From: Chromobotia macracanthus
Taxonomy: Eukaryota; Chordata; Actinopteri; Cypriniformes; Botiidae
Assembly (NCBI GenBank): GCA_036877525.1
Contig: JAZGTH010000066.1
Location: 7,972,001 to 8,036,000, forward strand
Reading direction: 5' to 3'
DNA: 64,000 bases
This document shows, piece after piece, positions 35,701-47,775 of the stretch. Every line of letters begins with the position of its first letter. Position 1 is the stretch's first letter. The notes below the pieces were generated by a model. The model was not told the DNA's origin and searched no databases. It worked only from the letters and a program-made list of their open reading frames with translations. The position numbers and the translations under genes were made by a program.

Positions 35701-36571
35701 AAACAAATACTTTTATGCAATCCAAACAGATTTACACACAAGCTGTAAAACTAATTGCAACAATACTGTAAAAAGCAATCATAAATGCAATTTTATCATA
35801 CAGTTACGATTTTAAATAATGTTCGTACGTAAAGGGTTTGTTCTACATTAAGTGTATGAGATATTGTTTCACTCCGTTTTACATTTGATCTAAAATCAGA
35901 GGATGTTTTGAACAAAGTTTTGCTGAACCAGCGTTAGATCGTGTCAGCAAAACGAAAGTCGTGTCGCTATTACTGTTTTAATACGTGCGTCTGTATGACA
36001 GAGGAATAAGTTTGTCGCGCGTGTTTTCACTCTATAAAAGCGCTTTGAAAGCAAATGAAAGACAGTGAAAATGGGGAAACACCGAGAACACAAAGCCCAC
36101 AATGCTTAAGTGTTTATTTATTAAAAAACAATCACAAATCATGATCCTACAGCACATGGTTTGTAGATGTCAAGCAAATGTGAATACGCTGGTCCTGATC
36201 ACGTGCTCATTGTTATTCCCAGGATAACAGACTCACGGATGCATGGACAAAAACATACACAGCCTGCACAAAACATATATTTTACTTTATTTTACTTAAT
36301 GTGTTTCCTTTAATAGAAACAGGGTAAAGAATTACACACGTATCCGTGTATACACTTTCATCTACATAATGAGTTGTTATACCCACGCAATATATACACA
36401 CATAATCATCAATATTAGTTCACAAACGTGTGAAACCATATGTAAGGTGTGTGAATTTAGCTAATATAATTCATTTAGTTTATAAAAGGTCGACTGCATT
36501 TATATGGATATTGTGATGAAAACCTTTTATTAAATAGAAAGCAGACTCACCACTGTGACAGGCGAGACCAT
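32780..36571 (-). CDS. tmem86a: TMEM86A, lysoplasmalogenase-like membrane protein, three coding exons
   Basis: Known role of the family (YhhN/TMEM86): a multi-pass ER membrane enzyme that hydrolyses the vinyl-ether bond of lysoplasmalogens. Exon 1 is 36571-36551 (MVSPVTV, donor GTGAGT). Exon 2 is 33770-33506 (acceptor CTACAG, donor GTGAGT), with KSEGPKLVPFFKATCVYF, several hydrophobic helices and the conserved SALGDAFLIWQEQGYF. Exon 3 is 33207-32780 (acceptor TTGTAAG), with FGITHILYSSAFGMKPL, ALIGFMGWRAI and VSDLTIAVNKFCFPVP. Phases agree (0 then 1) and give 237 residues, close to the usual 240, with no stop or frameshift. The conserved Asp in GDAF and in SDLT are kept. It lies head to head with spty2d1. 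Intron 1 (2.8 kb) holds SINE sequences. Confidence 0.95.
35165..35232 (+). mobile_element. tRNA-derived SINE head fragment
   Basis: GTGAGGCCTAGTGATTAAAG resembles an A box and GTAGGTGCAAACC (35213-35225) a worn B box. Truncated at the 3' side, where the oppositely oriented SINE begins. Confidence 0.5.
35238..35372 (-). mobile_element. tRNA-derived SINE, minus strand
   Basis: On the minus strand the order is: head with TAGCTTAATTGGGAGTGCA (A box), GGTTTGAGTCCTAGGGAAC (B box), then tail CTGTAAGTTGTTTTGGATAA...TGTAAATGT. This is the common fish SINE tail. The copy lies within tmem86a intron 1, in the same orientation as the gene. Confidence 0.75.
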
Positions 36572-37710
36572 CTTTGTCTAAAGATCGTTTCTGGCTTTGC
36601 AAGTGAAAAGATGAATAGATGAATCTTCGTTAGACGAGCACACACAGGATTTTACTTCCCTTTGTATGTGAGATTTGTTTTTGTCTTGTGTTTGGGACAG
36701 GTCATCATCAGTGGGAGGAGAGAAATCAGCTGTAAAGTGGGGGTAGCTTGTATATGAACACAGATTGTGACGTTAGGCAATCTCTGTCCAATCAGAATGC
36801 CGGAATTGTTTACATTTACGGCGAGCCTCAGCAAATGTGGAGGGATTTACCTGCGAGATTTACATGCAACACATTGATTAATTTCTGTGAAATTTTGAAT
36901 GACTGACTAATTTATTTAATTAATCTTATTATCGACTATTGACATTAACAGTTTCGCAGAAAAAAAATGCAGAATTTTATTAAACGATAATTACGCCTCG
37001 GTTTATGAATGGTGTGCAGGCGACCAAACTGTTTATTGCCACCTTGTGGCAATTTTGAAAAATTATTGCACTACTGCTCAATAAAATTTATTGAAAAACA
37101 TTTAGATCAATTTAACATTTACTCATACATTTACAAGTGTATAGTATTTTCAAAAATTTATACATTGTCGATATTAAAAATGGAAGAGGCAGTGCATCAC
37201 CTTATTTAATGTGTATTTTCGGCTTGTATATACTTTAAAGTGACCATTTATTTTTATTAAAACGATAAGAGAAACACGTGTCACATCAAGGGAAATGACG
37301 TATAATTTGAACCGGATGACGTGGGCTTGTTAGTTCAAGAAAACACATTTTATAGGATGATTTCATTATTCGCGTTATTTTAATATTAATTTCAGTGTAA
37401 TATCGTTTGACGACACTTTAGAATAACTGATTCGGTATTCCTGAGAAAAACTGGAAAAAAGATATTTAATATATTTGAGAAATCAGTTAAGTTTTTTTTA
37501 GGGTGTAAATGGTCAACAGCTGATCCAATATGACGAACAGAAGCTAGGTGATTTAATCGACGTCTTCTTTCGCTAGTAATACTCGTTATATTAAATAATC
37601 AAGGTTTGAGCAATGTGGCTATAATTACAGTATTTAAACAGATTAGAGTTTATCGATTAGGTAAGTGCTAGCTATTGCTAAGTAAGCACTGGGCGGCGTA
37701 AGCCATCATT
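36572..37710. promoter_or_regulatory. Shared 5' region between tmem86a and spty2d1 (probable bidirectional promoter)
   Basis: The two start codons point away from each other and lie 1.14 kb apart with no gene between. The region includes a CCAATCAGAAT motif (36789-36799) and GGCGGCGTAAGCCATCATT just before the spty2d1 ATG. I cannot place transcription starts. Confidence 0.5.
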
Positions 37711-38224
37711 ATGGATTTTAATAACGTGCTGTCCATCGCCTCGGAAAATCAAGGGCCTAGCAGCATGCCGGTGAGTAACACAAAAATGCATGTAAAATAA
37801 TGTAACATCATTAAATATTTAATTTATATATGGGCAATTATGGCCTTTAGGTAAGACCACGTAAATGTATGACTCAAATGGTTTTGTATCACTTCTTGAG
37901 CATGTTAGAGTTAAATACATAAAACGCCTTCATTACATCAATGTAATTAAATGCAATTATTCTATATTAAAGCTTCGTCATGTCACTTGGGCGCTTAAGG
38001 CTCATTGAAGTCCATTATGGCATGCACGCGTTTTATAGTTTTAACGCATGTTTTATTTATAGAAACGATATAGCTTGAAAACTGGCCCGCCTAGAAAAGA
38101 TGTAAAAGGAGAAAAGGAGCTACTGTACAGGCCTTCCTGAAGAAACAGGCCATGGAGCAAAAGAAAAAAGGTAAAATGAACTTAATATAACAATATGTCA
38201 AACTGTTTACTTTGTCGTTTTTAA

Positions 38225-38345
38225 CCCTCATGCCGTTCAGAACTCATACAACTGACTTTATAGTTGAATTTAAAACAAATGCCCTGGCCTCTCATTTCTA
38301 TATAATGAAAATGAATAGTGTTTGGGTCTGTCAAACACATCTTGC
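38225..38345. repeat. Cyprinid interspersed repeat (MITE-like) fragment in spty2d1 intron
   Basis: ACCCTCATGCCGTTCAGAAC...TTTCTATATAATGAAAATGAATAGTG...GTCTGTCAAAC has the layout of a widely scattered fish repeat. A related piece is at 28190-28260. It sits where the missing conserved exon of spty2d1 would be expected. Confidence 0.45.
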
Positions 38346-38595
38346 TATAAATGCACTGTAGTGGGTTTAACCTGTTACACCAAATGTTCCTCATGTCTTT
38401 TCCCCATAGCTGACATCACATTCTAGTCTGCATTTTTTTCAAGTTTTAATTTTGATATTTTAATCTTAATATTTAAATTCTTATGTGTCTGCTTCTCACA
38501 CAAGGCTGTTCAGAGGACTTGGGAAATAGTCATACTGATAACTTTTAAGGTGCTTTGTTATTTTGGAGCCGTCCCCATTTACTTAATCATATGAA

Positions 38596-38639
38596 GAAGA
38601 ACCTCTGCATATTATGAGAAGAACCTCTGCATATTATGA
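38596..38639 (+). repeat. 22-bp tandem duplication inside spty2d1
   Basis: GAAGAACCTCTGCATATTAT plus GA is present twice in perfect tandem (38596-38617 and 38618-38639). Since 22 is not a multiple of three, it shifts the frame of the coding sequence it lies in. Confidence 0.9.
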
Positions 38640-40022
38640 TGAGGACAATTATGACTGAGGGTACTGACTCTAAATCTGATGAGAAAAGGAGGCCAGCTAA
38701 GCCTCAGCCTTGGGCTGATACCTTCAACAATGTTGACTGCAAACAGAAAAAACTCTGTGCTCCAGTTAGGCCCACCCGACCATCAATGAACTTTGCAGAT
38801 ATTTTAAAACTTGCACAAAAAAAGCAATTTGAACCTGTTGAACTGAAACCAGTGAAGACAGAAAAGAGGCAGAGAACTGCAGAAGAGATACGAGAACTTG
38901 AAAGAGCGTAAAGTTAAGAAACAGGACGGGGGGGGGTGTGAAAAAACACGAACTCGGGGCAAAAAGACAGCAGCTCTTCCGGCGCCTTCAACCGAAAAGC
39001 TGCCATAAAGAATGTTGCTTTGTTGCAGTCTAAGGAAGCACCAGCCAGACCCTCACATAGTCAAAGGCTCACAACCTCAAGTGACCTTACCCCAAAAAAG
39101 GGGAATACCTCAGTACCTCAAGAAAAATCAAGTGTTTCTGTAATTTGCAGTGGAGCTGCCTCTGATGTAGCTAGGTCAGGTCAAGGTCTCAAAAGCTCTG
39201 GGCAGGTAAGACCTGGTCAGAATAACTCGGATAGAAGTGGGCATCCTCAGAAACTTGGACATTTACAGCAACCTGGGAGTGGTGTTCCACCTCGGCCTGG
39301 TAGCAGCAGACTTGTACGACCCTCTTCTGGTGATTCCTCAAAGCAACCAAGACCAGATGGTAGTCTGCAAAGGCAGCAGTTTCCTGGAGCCTCCAGAGCC
39401 TCTTTAAATGGGCCAAGCAAGATGGGAGGTGGTGTTCCTGCCACTAAACAGCATGGGTTCAGGGTCTGGAAGACAACAGTGTACTGTTGTTTCAGAGACT
39501 GTTTCCTCAAAGAACTTTACTATTATAAATGAAATGGCCCAGAGGCCTCCAGGACACCAAGGCCTCAGGACAGTGATTGGCCCCACAGGCCACAGAATTT
39601 TGGTTAGACCTCCTGGTAAGAGATGAAAGAAGAACCTCTCAGTGGACTTTTTTTTTGTTTTATGAATTTTAATATTTAAAAACTATTACCTCATAGGTTT
39701 GAGGGAAAAGACACTGCAACAAAATCCATGTTAAATTGTTAATATACAATCCTTAAACACCTTTTACACAATACAAAGTATAATAGACAGGGATTTTATT
39801 TAAAAAATTAAGTGTTTTTTTTTTATTTTGTGCTAAGTCCACCCTCAGAAACTACACTGGTAACACAACTACAAATTCATCTGCCTAGTCCTGAGTACTA
39901 TTTAAAATATGCAGTTCAAATAATGAACAAATTGCTTGGAGACCAATGAGTCAAACAAAAATACAAACATTGCATTTGTGTTTAGCTTTGTGCTTGCCTC
40001 CTAGACTTCCACTATGTGTTAT

Positions 40023-40628
40023 AAGGGGCTTTCACACTGCATAAATTAAAAAAACTAATTGGTGAAAGTCCTTGCCTTTGTTTCGTTCACACCTCATTCT
40101 AGGAACGCCTTTTTTAGAAAAACTAAGTCAGGTCCTACTTCAGAGTAGGGTCTAACACAACAGGAACTTTTGGTGATGTAAGTGTTTGCTGACTGGCTGA
40201 ACATCGTTAGGAGCAGTTTTAAAGTGTTACAAGACATGAATATACAAAAAGCTATTGTTGATGACATTTACCTGTAGTCTTTGTTTGTGGTGGTGTTCTT
40301 TTTTGGTGTTCTTGTCAGTAATGTATAGCACTACAAGTTGTCATGGGATATTTAGTCTCTAGGCCATCCTTTTTGCTCTTAATTACAACTTGTGCCTGCA
40401 TTCCATGTTCAATATCATGAAACCCACAATATTTGATCACAGTATCCTCCAGTTGTTAGTTTTTAGAATGCCACACATCAGCCGGCTTGCATCACTTCAG
40501 AGTTCCCACTGCTAGTGCGAATGCAACCAGAAAAATGGTCTATGGGAGAATTTAGTTGTTGGGGAGCGCCCTGGTTCCTGGTTTCTATTACTTAGTTCCT
40601 AGAACTACCTGATGTGAAAGCGGCTATT
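40023..40628. mobile_element. Putative non-autonomous DNA element in spty2d1 intron
   Basis: The left end GGGGCTTTCACACTG (40023) and right end GATGTGAAAGCGGCTA (about 40611-40626) are imperfect inverted copies. No coding capacity. Between them lie further matching halves such as GGTTCC/GGAACC-type motifs. Class uncertain. Confidence 0.45.
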
Positions 40629-42081
40629 GTAAATGCATCACAGAAGCAATTAAACCCAGAGCATTGCTGTTATGGCAATTAATGAGGTAAGGAGCTTATG
40701 CGGCATGCATAAGAGAGTTCAGTGATTGGCGGAATGATCTTCAGAGCCGACCATCCTGCTGACACAACTTATCATTAATGTATTATTAAGGATGAGATTA
40801 AGACAACAAACAATGTGATGAGTGCATGTTTACAGACGTTGTCTCATAGATTCTGCATTATGTGGCCAACCACTTGTTTGACAAAATGCACCCTTCTGTT
40901 TTAAAATGTTAGTTACAACACCTGTTCTTGTGTTTTGTTTATTTTTTTTGCTTTTTGAAGGACCAGCACTTCCACCAATAACATCCGGTTACAAAAGGAA
41001 GCATGAGGATGGAGATGAGTTGGATGACTTCATTGACGATGAAGATCAAAATAATTTCAAAACATATCAGGGAAATCTTTGGCTATGACAGAACCAAGTG
41101 GGTTCATAATTGGTTTGTCTCATTCTAATATCTTTAGCTATACATGCATAATCAACCCAAGTATTGAATATGAATGCTTCTAGCTACACAAGCTCAGTTT
41201 AATCTAAATTTGCATTCCAAAGTGTTTCTGGAACCATAATTCATAATGCAATGCAAGTGTGTTCTCAGCATTGCTGCAAGTGGCACTATACAATGGACCT
41301 TTTTTTTTTTTTAACTTTTCAGTGTTTTTCTACTTATTTTAAAAAGTATTTATGTAAGCAAGTACTTTCAGGTAGCTGCTAATATTAGTAACACTCGTAG
41401 TTTAGTATAAATGCCTGGACATTTAATGTTAATTCTGTCTCACCTTGAATAGTGAGGTTTGTTATTTAGCAGGAACCCACACTTGCATTGTGTATGAATT
41501 AAATCTGTCTCTGTCATTAAAATACACAGGATGTATTGTTTTTCAGTACATTAAGAATGTTTCCTTAATTTGAACAGATATAAAGATGAAAGTGACTATG
41601 CACTGAGTTTTATGGAAAGTAGTTGGAAAGACCAGCAAAAGAAGCAGCCAGAAGGTAAGCTGACACATTCAGCTTCATACTACTACTGGAAAAATAAACA
41701 TTTCTGCAAAGAGAATTTGGTGCTACCAAATCATCCTACTGTCTGCCTCTTTCTGTGTATTCTTGTTTGCTTTGTCTGTTGATTGTCTCATTAGCCTGCG
41801 ACTGGCAGTGCTTGAGGACCAGGAAGAGGAAAGATGAAAATTTAAGATGAAACGCAAGAATACCAAAAAGGGAAAAATCTGATATGATTGTGTTTGACAG
41901 ATTGAAATTAAATGCTTCTCTCCCTTTGCGTAGATGATCTGCGACTTTTCCATTTGTTAATTATATCTTTCTCCGCTGTAGTTTACATATCGGCATTAAA
42001 GAAGACGAAGAAGAAATGCGCATGGAAGAGGAGGAAATGAAGAGAAAACTAGCAATGAAAGCAAATCAGAAAAAGATTTAA

Positions 42082-43600
42082 TTGAATTGAATTGACTGTG
42101 ATCAGGCCTCATTGAAGCAGATGTGGAAGAAGGGGTTCAGGTGAAAGAGTGGAGAGAAAATTAGTTGCCTTCCTAGTGCCACAGACATTGTTACACTATT
42201 TATTTGAATTCCCAAGCCATGAGAACAAGTTGCACTATCAAAAGCCTATATCTGTCAGAAAACAATTTTTGAAAATAATATCTGGGAACCACAATGGCAA
42301 TTTTTTGTATTGGCAGAAATAATGACAGTATATTAATGTGGATGCCTTAGATCTCAATCAACTGCTTTGAAATTAGTCCTGAATTAGCAAGACATTTTAT
42401 TATTTGTACTATTTAATTGGTGAGAACACAACATTTTTGCTATGTATTTTTTTGTTAAAGTGATTTGACATGTTCTGTCATTTTTAATACCTTGTCACAA
42501 CCATAATAATTTGATTGCAGCAACCTGAAAGTAAAATGAGTTGCTTTTAGCTAATGTGGAAGTCAAATAATAGTTTGGTTCAGTAAACTTATGCAAGTAG
42601 CAGCATTTGGATTACAAGATATATTACTTTCCTTACCATCCAATGGTATGTATGTATCATGGTATTCTGTAAAAAACCCAAGAAATACTGTGCATTATAT
42701 ACCATGTTATGTATGAAAGAAACCACTGTATTATGCAATTATAAATATATAATTATAATTATATAATTATAAATATACTGTACCATGGTAATGCTAAAGG
42801 TAAAAAAATAATTTGCAACCCTAAGAAATTAGGGTTGCCTCTTTAATTGGTGGTATTAAAGCCTCTTTAATACCACCAATTAAATAATTGGTGGTATACA
42901 ACAGCCTCTTTAATTGGTGGTATATGTTGTCCTTTATTTTCTATATTATTTCTTTAAAAGTATTATTCAATTTAGATATTTAAAAATGTATGTTCTCCTA
43001 GGAGAAAGATTGCATTTCATGCATTAGTGTGCTCTGAAATAAAGTAAAAACATTCTGTGTTTTAGATGTTTAAACACTTGCTTAATGTACTGAGAATGTA
43101 TTGTAGATGCTTATCCAACTAATAATTATCTGATCTGTTAGTGTACTGGTGTTACTGTACTGAGGACTGAGAACACAGAAATGGAAACTGAATATGGAAA
43201 TCTGACCATTTTCACTTCGCAATTTTAATGTGACATTTAAAATGCATCATGTTCATGATCGAGTAAATACATCATAAAGTGATGTTTATTTGACCAGAAG
43301 AATAGCTTTGGGGCCAAGGGTGAAAAATACGTGATGCTGTTTTGTATGTGTTCTGTAAAATAACCTGAGACCTACTTTGTGTGCACCAATATATTTATTG
43401 TTATCTAATCCAGTTATATTTTAAGCTTTCTTTTTTGGTTCTCAGTTTGGATGTGCATGAGATGTGGCTTTCACCAGCATTGAACTCCCACATATTTCCT
43501 CAATGTCATCAAGGGGCTGATTAATTTAAAATGTAACATTGGCACAATAGCATAATTTGTGCCAATGTGTATAACAATAAATAATACATTTTCATTTAGA
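42082..43600. other. Intergenic with small palindromes
   Basis: No gene. Contains a perfect 18-bp hairpin (42844-42861 and 42865-42882, loop CCT) followed by further copies of ATTGGTGGTAT, and just upstream a GCAACCCTAA/TTAGGGTTGC hairpin near 42816-42839. Confidence 0.5.
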
Positions 43601-44110
43601 TTTAGCCAGCACGTTTAAATTAGCCTTGTTGTCGGGTGCTCAGGCTCCTGGTAAACATTTGACTATGGTGGTTTGTGCCCTTATTTTCATGTCCCGTATG
43701 ATAGAATCTCTGATAACTAGGGCACTTTTAACAGTTGTCTTAGTGGGTGCACTAACGCACTCACGGAGTGGGGAGAACCTGTTTGAATCTGTAATCGGAA
43801 CAGGAGAGCAGTGTTTTGTCCTGTGCTATGCTGTCTAAATTTTGTCATCAATTTTGTGTCAAATCAGGGATCTGCAACCTGAACCAATGTATAGACCTAG
43901 TTGCATCCAAAGCCTGCTCTAAAGCCCTATCACTCTTACTATCCTTGAGTAAAGTTTGGACGCATGTCTCTATTTCTGAAATTTCCCTGCATTTATCACA
44001 TGTAAAACCCTCAGGGCTGACAGAGAAGGCTACACTAAACATGGCAAACAGTGCATGTAACAATAACAGGAGTAGATGCCATGACTCACCATGTTTGATT
44101 TATTCTGATT
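43600..44110 (-). pseudogene. LINE ORF1 fragment: Cys-rich finger followed by SGNH esterase-like domain
   Basis: On the minus strand a Cys module reads TPVIVTCTVC...GFTCDKCREISE (about 44080-43990), followed by a helical IETCVQTLLKDS. Further down, SALVIRDSIIRD (about 43727-43690) and VKCLPGA (43660-43640) match the first two blocks of an SGNH hydrolase, with RDS where GDS is usual. L2-type fish LINEs carry an ORF1 with such an esterase. Stops and frame changes show decay. Confidence 0.5.
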
Positions 44111-44164
44111 TACCACAGTTGTTTGAACTCGAAATAGATGAAATGCAGGAGATAAGACCGTGAA

Positions 44165-46100
44165 GACAAGCTAACCAGCTAGCGTGATGCTAGATGGATA
44201 ACAGTCAAAAGCTATCAGATTAATACAATATTAACAAATTACCTTTAACAATTAAGACACCAAGGAGTAATGAGAAAAGAAAGTAGTGAGAAAAGAGATT
44301 CAGGAAAGGCTAGGCAAAAGCACAAACACAAACCACTTGCAGCAAGGCAGACAGGAAACCTTTGTTTTATTAAATTATGTAATCTGCCGTTGTTGTGTTT
44401 GGTTGCACGTGCATGTCTATAGACCATACATGTAATATGCATATCACATATTTGTATTTATGTATTTTAACTTAATTTAGCAACTAACCTAAATTGTGCT
44501 TGTTGTGAATGAAAGACATGCAGAACAGACCACATTAACTGGTGTGTTTGAGTTAGGTGATGATTTCTCAATGCAATGGTCTTACGATTTCAGCCTAGAA
44601 AATAAATGATCTTCTGTAGTTATGGCACTTAGCGTAATTTATCACAGTGCTGACAGTAACACAAGATTGTTTCCCATAGCACTCTGTGAGAGATACAGAG
44701 ATGGACTTTGCTGACAAATCAAATTAACCTGACTAAAGAGAATAGTATTGCTGACTTTATCTCTTTTTTTTTATTTCTTCACACTTTAATGTGTGAATAT
44801 CTGACAGGACTGGTTACATGCACAGTTTTATGCAATCTTGAAACACAGACAAACATTTTATCACAGTTTTAAATGATGTGGAGCTTTTCAAAGTTTCTTA
44901 TGTATGGATGTATGTACGGACATGTACAGACTTTATAATGCCTCTGATAATGGGTTATTTTCACACCACAAAAAAAGAAAAAATCTAATCCAAACAGGCA
45001 AAGGTTTATCAGAATCTGCTTCAGTGTTGTTGTGATTTTACCCCATGGACTCCAAATTTTTGAGATTTATGGTCTACAGAGAATCATGTCAGGTAAGATT
45101 CAGCAGTTTAATTTTAAGCATATGCAGGTTGTATCTCCAGCTCCCTCTGACCCTCACAACTTCACAAACAACAAGTGGTAGAAGTGGTGGTGGTTGTAAC
45201 ATCCTGTAAAAGCTACACTCTGTGATCCCTAGGGGCTTCGAATATCAGAGCTGTATACAGAAATTTATGTTTGAACGAATGACTGAGTAACTGACTCGGC
45301 TCATTTATTATCACAGACTTTTAATGCAAACTGATTATTCCAGAGGTTCAGAAACAACATGCATAATGCTACTACATACAGTAATGCTAAAATGAACTAC
45401 ACAGATCACAGGGTTCAGCAGATTTTCCTTTTCCTACTTGTATATCTAAAAGTATTTCATTCTTGTTTTATTGTTGTTTTTTATTTCTGACTTCTTTAAA
45501 TGTGTGCTAAATCATTTCCCAAATGTCTGTTTTTCTGAGAGAGTCTCAAATCATTTTTATATCAGTTTTACATTGAATCCTAAATTTAAAATCTTAGAAA
45601 AAGAAAAAATATTGAAAGTACATACGCACAATCTAATTCTTAACCTGTAACCTATTATATTATATATCCATTAGTATTAACATGAATATTATTTTGAAGA
45701 CCATTACAATTATTCACATGAACCAAAAAACTTAATTCTCAGTAGTAAATCAGTAAGTTTTACTGACAGTGATCTGATCACAGAAGAGTGTTGCTGAATA
45801 ATGTCCCCATGTTGGATGTAGGTTGGATGTGCTAAGACTTAAAGACTTGGCATAAAGTGTAAAAGTCTTTTAAAATACATTTATAGTGCCCCAGTCTTTA
45901 TTCTGTCTCATATCGCGTGTTCCACAAAAGAATTACAAACTGATTTTTAAAACGTATGATGTAAATACTGCAGTACAATGAGTAAATTACATTTATGAAT
46001 GGTGCACAAGCAAAGTAAACCTACTTCATACAGACAAGGAAACAAAACAAAAAACTGGGGATAATCTTCTTTGATGAATGTAAAACCAAAAGAAAACTAT
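44165..46100. other. Intergenic, AT-rich
   Basis: No gene or clear repeat. Only short homopolymer and AT runs. Confidence 0.4.
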
Positions 46101-46147
46101 TCAGACACCTCTCCAACTGAAAACGGAGAGTTTTGGAATAATCCAAA

Positions 46148-47400
46148 TTGACACCAGGACACACCATTACAAAACAGAATTATGGAAAGAGAATTTCTTC
46201 AGTCTCACACCTGATCAGAAAAAAATACAAAAGATTAGAATCCATAATTAAAAATAACCAAAATCCTTTAGATTATTCGATTAGCCTGGAAGAACTAAAA
46301 GAAGCACTAAACAAACTAAATCCCAGAAAAGCATGTGGTTTAGACAACATTGGAACAAAAACGCTAAAGCTCAACCCTACAACGATGCAACAATGCCCTA
46401 TTTAAACTCTTTAGTCTGGTTCTACAAACTGGATACTTTCCTGAGACCTGGAGCGCAGGTTTAATACACTTATTATACAAAAGTGGAGACAAATTTGATC
46501 CCAAAAACTACAGAGGCATTGGTTTGAACAGTAATCTAGGGAAGACTTTGTCAATTTCATAAGACAATGTCATAAGTAAAAGTCAGATTGCACCGCTGCA
46601 CCACAGATCACATCCATACACTACAAATGTGCAGAGTTAAAGTGCAGAATTTTTCAACCACCTCTGTTCAACTTGTATATCAATGAGTTAGCAGTGCTGC
46701 TGGAACAATATACCACACCCGGTCTTACTTTAAACAGCTCAGAGGTGAAATCTCTTCTGTATGCAGATGACCTGTCCGGGAAGAACTGAAAAAGAAAGTC
46801 AGATGGGTATTCTGTGCTATCAAGGACAGATTTACTAAAACAGACATTCCTTTCACAGTTTGAGGCAAAATCTCTGCATGCTGAATTCTGCAGAAACATA
46901 CACACTAAGTTCATACTGAGTTCAAAGAAGAACACCAACTTATGCATAATGGGCTGAACTAGGCAGATACCCCCTAATCATACAAATTCAAAAACGCTCT
47001 CTCAAATTCTTGATGCACTTTAACACAAGTTCCTCTAATATACTACAACACAAAGCCATTAAACCCAAGAGCTGAGACCTAAAACCAGTCCGCTTTGCCA
47101 GCTGGCTCTAAAACGCCAGACAAGTCAGTTTAGACCACTGAACATAACCAAATTAGAATATACCAAATCATAAAAGAATTGGGAACCATTAGAAAATGAA
47201 AGTAAAAACCAAAGTAAACTGTGTTGCTTTTGGGTCCTAATTTGAAAATATAATCTGGCAGAATATCTCTACACTGTTAGAGACCCAAAGCAGAGACGAA
47301 TCTTGACCAAATATAGACTCAATGATCACTGTCTGGCAGTAAAGAAAGGCAGACACAGACAAACATGGCTTTCAAAGGAAGATCGAGTCGATGAATAAAA
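46148..47400 (+). mobile_element. Non-LTR retrotransposon (LINE) reverse transcriptase, decayed
   Basis: Plus-strand fragments in family order: NPLDYSISLEELKEALNKL then RKACGLDNI (46258-46350), LLYKSGDKFDPKNYRGIGL (about 46472-46525), a much shortened polymerase core with LFNLYINELAV-like sequence near 46660-46690 and YADD-like CMQMT in a shifted frame near 46760, LGRYPLIIQIQKR (about 46960-46998), and a late LNDHCLAVKKGRHRQTW (47318-47370). This differs from the LINE at 1.8-4.9 kb. Many indels; no active protein. Confidence 0.7.
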
Positions 47401-47775
47401 AATAAGTGTAGTGTGTTTGGTTGATTAATGAATCAGGCTTTGTTTTGCACCTTACACACCTGCAGTGACCTCTCCATTGGAAAAAAAAGCGACCCGTTAC
47501 ATAGCAGTGTGTCTCTCGTATCATCTTCCAGAGCACACTGTAAGTCCAAAGTCTCAGAATTCAGAAAGTCTTGCATGGAATCCAAGAAACCCAGAGAACA
47601 CCCTTCTGAAATGACGGAGCAAAACCCCACCACAGTTATATAAAAAGTATAAAAAGTTCAGGATTTAAAATGTTATGTTAAAATGACTTGTATAGCCAAA
47701 TTGATTAAACTTACAAGGGTGTACAAGGGCAAAAAAGAGCAAAAAAAAAAACCTTAATATGTCAAGGTCCTTCTG
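47401..47775. other. Spacer, nothing recognised
   Basis: No gene or known repeat. Open frames on both strands here are mutual shadows. Confidence 0.3.

Larger units (their letters stand above)
33771..36550 (-). other. tmem86a intron 1
   Basis: 2.78-kb intron with GTGAGT donor and CTACAG acceptor (minus strand). It holds worn repeats: a GGTTGCTATGTAGTTGCT motif near 34572, and two SINE pieces at 35165-35372. No other gene. Confidence 0.8.
37711..42081 (+). pseudogene. spty2d1: SPTY2D1 (SPT2 histone chaperone), decayed copy
   Basis: SPT2 proteins bind histones H3-H4 during transcription. Exon 1 is 37711-37770 (MDFNNVLSIASENQG..., donor GTGAGT). Exon 2 is 38063-38170 (KRYSLKTGPPRKD..., then in a shifted frame VQAFLKKQAMEQKKK). 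The large exon runs from about 38590 to 39615 (MNFADILKLAQKKQFEPVEL, a Ser/Gly/Pro-rich middle, CTVVSETVSSKNF). Exon 4 is 40961-41097 (ITSGYKRKHEDGDE, acidic; then KHIREIFGYDRT). Exon 5 is 41578-41654 (YKDESDYALSFMESSWKDQQ). The last exon is 41982-42081 (KEDEEEMRMEEEEMKRKLA, TAA at 42079). Breaks: one-base loss in exon 2 leading to TGA at 38138; a 22-bp duplication at 38596-38639; frame changes near 38905, 39455, 41050 and at the last exon. The conserved basic exon (ARAMA-type) was not found. The last two exons are the histone-binding SPT2 end. Confidence 0.85.

Noticed and set aside
39189..39510. Minus-strand frames within the spty2d1 large exon
   Set aside because: Shadows of the Ser/Gly/Pro-rich coding sequence on the plus strand.
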